Source: Mycolicibacterium sp. (GTDB lineage: Bacteria > Actinomycetota > Actinomycetes > Mycobacteriales > Mycobacteriaceae). Taken from it: a DNA stretch of 64,000 nt. Both the position numbers and the translations under genes were made by a program. Position 1 is the first letter of the stretch, and the number at the start of each line of letters is the position of its first letter. Below the pieces are notes generated by a model. It was not told the DNA's origin, ran no database searches, and saw only the letters and a program-made list of their open reading frames with translations. The DNA is taken from NCBI GenBank assembly GCA_020637165.1, contig JACJWN010000010.1, positions 62,001 through 126,000 on the forward strand, given 5' to 3'. Shown piece by piece: positions 60,986-64,000 of the stretch.

Positions 60986-61747
60986 ATGACTTCTGATTTC
61001 GCGGTACTGGCGTCATTGGCACTGGCCATTTTCTTCAGTCCCGAAACCCTGGTCCTCGGCCTGATCATCGCCGGCGACAAGAAGGCCCCGCGGCTGGCGG
61101 CCGTCGGTTTCGGGGCCGGCGCCGTCCTTGGCATCGCCTTCGCCACCGGAATCGGCCTGTGGGTCGCCACGGCCGCCGGTGCGGGCTCGGGTGAGCCCCG
61201 CCATCACGGCTGGCCCGGCTTCGTCGTTCGCGTGGTCATCGCGGTGACTCTGCTGATCATCGGGTTCTACCGGGCCTGGAACGCCATGCGGCACCGTCCG
61301 ATCGCGGATATCTCGGAGTCGGATCACACGCCGGGCAGACTCACTTCCGCGCTGAAGAAGCGGTTCCCGGCAGTGATGCGCCAACTCGACCTCGACGCCG
61401 ATCTGCCGCTGCCGCGCCGCGTCGCCCGGGCCGCCCTCGCGGGATTCGCCATCTGCGGTCTGCATCCCAAGGTGTTCCCGATCGCCATCGCGGCCGGACA
61501 TCAGATCGTGCAGCTCAACCGGCCTGCCGAACGCGGCGCCGGTGTCGTTCTGTTCGCCGTCATCGCGGTGTTGCCGGCGCTGGTACCGACAGTGATCGAG
61601 CTGATCAATCCGGGTGCCACCGGCCGGATCAAAGAAGGATACGAGCGCATCATGCGGGTGCACGGGCGGTGGATCACCGCGGCCCTGCTGCTGGCGGCCG
61701 GGACGTTGATGTCCGTCGAAGCCTGGCGCGTATTGCCGCGGGGGTGA
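60986..61747 (+). CDS. GAP/Sap family membrane protein (glycolipid export accessory)
   Basis: This 253-residue protein has six hydrophobic helices and the Sap pattern: MTSDFAVLASLALAIFFSPE, GFGAGAVLGIAFATGIGLW, FVVRVVIAVTLLIIGFYRAW, AALAGFAICGLHPKVFPIAI and VIAVLPALVPTVIELINPGA. Sap/GAP proteins help export sulfolipids or glycopeptidolipids. It stands alone on its strand between the transglycosylase and a TetR gene. The lipid handled here is not known. ATG 60986. Confidence 0.87.
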   Translation: MTSDFAVLASLALAIFFSPETLVLGLIIAGDKKAPRLAAVGFGAGAVLGIAFATGIGLWVATAAGAGSGEPRHHGWPGFVVRVVIAVTLLIIGFYRAWNAMRHRPIADISESDHTPGRLTSALKKRFPAVMRQLDLDADLPLPRRVARAALAGFAICGLHPKVFPIAIAAGHQIVQLNRPAERGAGVVLFAVIAVLPALVPTVIELINPGATGRIKEGYERIMRVHGRWITAALLLAAGTLMSVEAWRVLPRG

Positions 61748-61751
61748 GCGC

Positions 61752-62351
61752 TCAGAGCGTCTCGATTGCGCGCATGATCCCGTCGAGGACGGCGTCGATG
61801 GCCTCCTCGCCATCCAGCGGGCCCACCAGGGCCCGGCGCACCACGATGGACGCAATCCCGTGCACACCCGACCATGCGATCACCGCCGCGGCGCCGGTGT
61901 CCCGCGATGGGATCGCCCCGGTCTCGATGAGCGCTTCGACCCCCTCAATGAGGACATTCCAGGCCGATGGCTCATCAGGACGGGGAGAGGCGACCGCAGG
62001 TCCGAAAGCGGTGTCGAACAGGTTCGGCTCACGCTGCGCGAATTCGACATAGGCGCGGCCGACTGCTCGGAACCGTTCGCGCGCGGTTGCTGTGCGGCTC
62101 CGGCGGGTCGTGACAGTTTCCCGTTCGGCGATGAGGAACTCGGCCAGTGTCTCTCGGGCGGTCTGGGAGACCTCTGCCTGGAGTGCCTCGATGTTGGGGA
62201 AGTGCCGGTAAACCGCGGCGGGCGAGACTCCGACCGCCTTGGCGAGAGCCCGAACCTGTACCCCGGCGGGCCCGACTCGCCGCGCCTCATCGAAGGCCGC
62301 TTTGAGAATGGCCTCTCGCAGTGCCCCGTGGTGGTACCCGTTGCCTGCCAT
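61752..62351 (-). CDS. TetR-family regulator
   Basis: This 199-residue regulator begins MAGNGYHHGALREAILKAAF and has the HTH region VRALAKAVGVSPAAVYRHFP followed by NIEALQAEV. The HHGALREAIL start is typical of a TetR subgroup with a WHG C-terminal domain. ATG 62351 is chosen because longer open frames cross the promoter of the divergent gene. It is divergent from the DUF4188 gene and probably represses it. Convergent with the Sap gene with a 4 base gap. Confidence 0.9.
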   Translation of the reverse strand: MAGNGYHHGALREAILKAAFDEARRVGPAGVQVRALAKAVGVSPAAVYRHFPNIEALQAEVSQTARETLAEFLIAERETVTTRRSRTATARERFRAVGRAYVEFAQREPNLFDTAFGPAVASPRPDEPSAWNVLIEGVEALIETGAIPSRDTGAAAVIAWSGVHGIASIVVRRALVGPLDGEEAIDAVLDGIMRAIETL

Positions 62352-62373
62352 CCCGGGAAGTGTGCCACAGATG

Positions 62374-62418
62374 TTGACAACGTACACATAGGCGATCATG
62401 ATGTTCACAGTGTTCACA
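62374..62418 (+). promoter_or_regulatory. Promoter and direct repeats before the DUF4188 gene
   Basis: TTGACA at 62374-62379 and CATGAT at 62397-62402, 17 bases apart, form a likely promoter with a start near 62409. TGTTCACA occurs twice nine bases apart (62402-62409 and 62411-62418) over that start. GTTGACAAC around the -35 box is palindromic. Either could be the TetR site. Confidence 0.45.
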
Positions 62419-62439
62419 TCAACTGAAGGCGAGACGGCG

Positions 62440-62955
62440 ATGGCGACGGAAATCAACCGGGGGCGACAGACGTCGGACTTGGCGGATCGTGACGGGATCG
62501 TGGTGTTCCTGATTGGGATGCGGATCAACCGACTATCGCGGGTCGGGCGCTGGGCGCCGGCGCTCATGGCGATGCCGGCGATGATCACCGAACTGGTCAA
62601 AGACCCCTCGCGCGGACTGCTGGGACGCCCCCGCACTTTCCGGTCGGGCCGGACGATCCTGGTGGTGCAGTACTGGAACAGTTTTGACGATCTCGAAAGG
62701 TATGCACGCGACCCGGGCGCATCGCACCTGCCCGCCTGGCGCAGGTTCAACCGGGCTATCCGGAACAACGGCGCGGTCGGCATCTTCCACGAGACCTACC
62801 GGGTGCGGGCCGCCGACGCCGAGACGATCTACGTCAACATGCCCGCATTCGGACTGGCCGCGGCAACGTCAGAGATCCCGGTGGGGGCCGGGCGCCACAC
62901 CGCGGCCGCCCGCCTCGGGCTTCGGCCGGACCGTGAGTCCGCCCAGTCGTGGTGA
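62440..62955 (+). CDS. DUF4188/monooxygenase-like protein
   Basis: This 171-residue protein matches DUF4188: GIVVFLIGMRINRLSRVGRW, APALMAMPAMITELVKDPSR, GRTILVVQYWNSFDDLERYA, HLPAWRRFNRAIRNNGAVGI and the phrase FHETYRVRAADAETIYVNMP. The fold is a dimeric alpha-beta barrel like some heme or quinol monooxygenases, but activity is unproven. ATG 62440 is used; an in-frame ATG at 62398 lies on the -10 box. It is divergent from a TetR gene that probably controls it. Confidence 0.85.
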   Translation: MATEINRGRQTSDLADRDGIVVFLIGMRINRLSRVGRWAPALMAMPAMITELVKDPSRGLLGRPRTFRSGRTILVVQYWNSFDDLERYARDPGASHLPAWRRFNRAIRNNGAVGIFHETYRVRAADAETIYVNMPAFGLAAATSEIPVGAGRHTAAARLGLRPDRESAQSW

Positions 62956-63023
62956 CCGCAGTCCTGAGTCGGGTGAGGGTCTGGGAACAAATTCCGCTGC
63001 CGTGCGGTTGTCGATAGCAGCAA

Positions 63024-63044
63024 CTTGAGTCAACCGGACTCAAC
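63024..63044 (+). promoter_or_regulatory. HAIR box (HspR site) upstream of dnaK
   Basis: CTTGAGT at 63024-63030, seven bases, then ACTCAAC at 63038-63044 match the HspR consensus CTTGAGT-N7-ACTCAAG with one change. A TTGACA at 63051-63056 follows, consistent with a repressed heat-shock promoter. Confidence 0.85.
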
Positions 63045-63077
63045 TGTTGGTTGACAGCATCCGTTGTCTCCAGCAAG

Positions 63078-63098
63078 CTTGAGCCTGGTTCGCTCAGA
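63078..63098 (+). promoter_or_regulatory. Second, weaker HAIR-like box
   Basis: CTTGAGC at 63078-63084, seven bases and GCTCAGA at 63092-63098 resemble the HAIR box with three changes in all. It is 54 bases after the first and 41 bases before the dnaK ATG. Two boxes would allow cooperative binding of HspR. Confidence 0.6.
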
Positions 63099-63138
63099 CC
63101 TACGTTTATCGGCATCTGTCTATCAGGAGGAACACAAC

Positions 63139-64000
63139 ATGGCTCGTGCGGTCGGCATCGACCTCGGGACCACCAACTCCGTCGTCGCGGTTCTCGAGGG
63201 TGGCGACCCTGTCGTCGTCGCCAACTCCGAGGGCTCCCGCACGACCCCGTCGGTGGTCGCGTTCGCGCGAAACGGCGAGGTGCTGGTCGGCCAGCCCGCC
63301 AAGAACCAGGCGGTGACCAACGTCGACCGCACCATCCGGTCGGTCAAGCGCCATATGGGCACCGACTGGTCCATCGAGATCGACGGGAAGAACTACACCG
63401 CCCAGGAGATCAGCGCGCGCGTGCTGCAGAAGCTCAAGCGCGACGCGGAGAGCTACCTCGGTGAGGACATCACCGACGCGGTCATCACCGTGCCCGCGTA
63501 CTTCAACGACGCCCAGCGGCAGGCCACCAAGGAGGCCGGACAGATCGCCGGCCTCAACGTCCTGCGCATCGTCAACGAGCCCACCGCCGCGGCCCTGGCC
63601 TACGGCCTGGACAAGGGCAGCAAGGAACAGACCATCCTGGTCTTCGACCTCGGCGGCGGCACCTTCGACGTCTCCCTGCTGGAGATCGGCGACGGAGTGG
63701 TCGAGGTGCGTGCCACCTCCGGTGACAACCACCTCGGTGGTGACGACTGGGACGACCGGATCGTCGAGTGGCTCGTCGACAAGTTCAAGGCGTCGGCCGG
63801 CATCGACCTGACCAAGGACAAGATGGCCATGCAGCGGCTGCGTGAGGCCGCCGAGAAGGCCAAAATCGAACTGAGCTCATCCCAGAGCACCTCGATCAAC
63901 CTGCCCTACATCACCGTCGACGCGGACAAGAACCCGCTGTTCCTCGACGAGCAGCTGACCCGTTCGGAGTTCCAGAAGATCACCCAGGATCTGCTGGATC
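63139..64000 (+). CDS. dnaK: Chaperone DnaK (Hsp70), N-terminal part cut by window edge
   Basis: The first 287 codons are present and read as a normal DnaK ATPase domain: [95 protein letters not shown] and [22 protein letters not shown] lies nine bases before the ATG. HspR-type boxes upstream fit its known repression by HspR in actinobacteria. The GrpE, DnaJ and HspR genes that usually follow lie outside the window. Confidence 0.98.
   Translation, partial: MARAVGIDLGTTNSVVAVLEGGDPVVVANSEGSRTTPSVVAFARNGEVLVGQPAKNQAVTNVDRTIRSVKRHMGTDWSIEIDGKNYTAQEISARVLQKLKRDAESYLGEDITDAVITVPAYFNDAQRQATKEAGQIAGLNVLRIVNEPTAAALAYGLDKGSKEQTILVFDLGGGTFDVSLLEIGDGVVEVRATSGDNHLGGDDWDDRIVEWLVDKFKASAGIDLTKDKMAMQRLREAAEKAKIELSSSQSTSINLPYITVDADKNPLFLDEQLTRSEFQKITQDLLD

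Overview
The window comes from a high-GC mycobacterium, most likely an environmental Mycolicibacterium-type species. The evidence is frequent GTG starts, many 1-4 base ATGA/GTGA overlaps, several promoters whose -10 box lies 6-8 bases before the start codon (leaderless genes), mycobacteria-specific families (FadE6, FadD2, MpaB-type oxygenase, SAM methyltransferases, Sap/GAP proteins, DUF5631-like proteins) and HspR-type HAIR sites before dnaK. From memory of the M. tuberculosis H37Rv map, much of the window follows the order Rv0262c to Rv0350, with some segments missing and others inserted. No search was run, so family names rest on motifs, lengths and neighbours.

Layout. 1-7.0 kb: a partial acyl-CoA dehydrogenase, an HSL-type hydrolase, an Acr2-like Hsp20, then a leftward run of aac(2')-I, pxpC, pxpB, a queuosine-precursor transporter, a Tat-type siderophore-binding lipoprotein, a TetR regulator and a LysE exporter. 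7.1-9.7 kb: a peroxiredoxin-rhodanese pair behind a CsoR/CstR-like palindrome, then a glutaredoxin-like protein and FadE7. 9.8-20.7 kb: lipid metabolism and its regulators (TetR, sulfatase, SRPBCC protein, FadD2, FadE6, TetR, MpaB oxygenase, methyltransferase, ABHD18-like hydrolase). 20.8-28.9 kb: a Pro/Ala-rich pair resembling ESX-associated proteins, a secreted L,D-transpeptidase, hypothetical proteins, a GH16 glucanase, and a DUF5993/DsbB-like pair. 29-45.1 kb: transglycosylase, tRNA-Gly, dcd, an actin-fold protein with a Ser-repeat tail, rmlA, YibE/F, an AlaA/AspC-type aminotransferase, a giant Fe-S reductase with a repetitive tail, an Hsp70-like protein with a Thr-rich tail, an F420-dependent oxidoreductase and a lipoprotein.

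45.2-57.5 kb looks accessory: a chagasin-like lipoprotein, an SDR, a broken SDR, an Asn/Gly-rich secreted protein, two tandem secreted phosphoesterases that differ by a whole phosphodiesterase domain, and a divergently transcribed secreted pectate lyase with cadherin/VCBS-like repeats. The two phosphoesterase genes share a promoter carrying 11-base-spaced direct repeats like those bound by PhoP/PhoB-type regulators. This is the most novel-looking part of the window.

57.5-64 kb: a DsbA-like protein, a ferritin-like/VIT1 membrane protein, a small DUF2892 protein, a lipoprotein transglycosylase, a Sap/GAP transporter, a TetR/DUF4188 divergent pair and the first 287 codons of dnaK. Genes on both strands are dense. 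The only gap over 300 bases without a convincing gene is 59281-59701.
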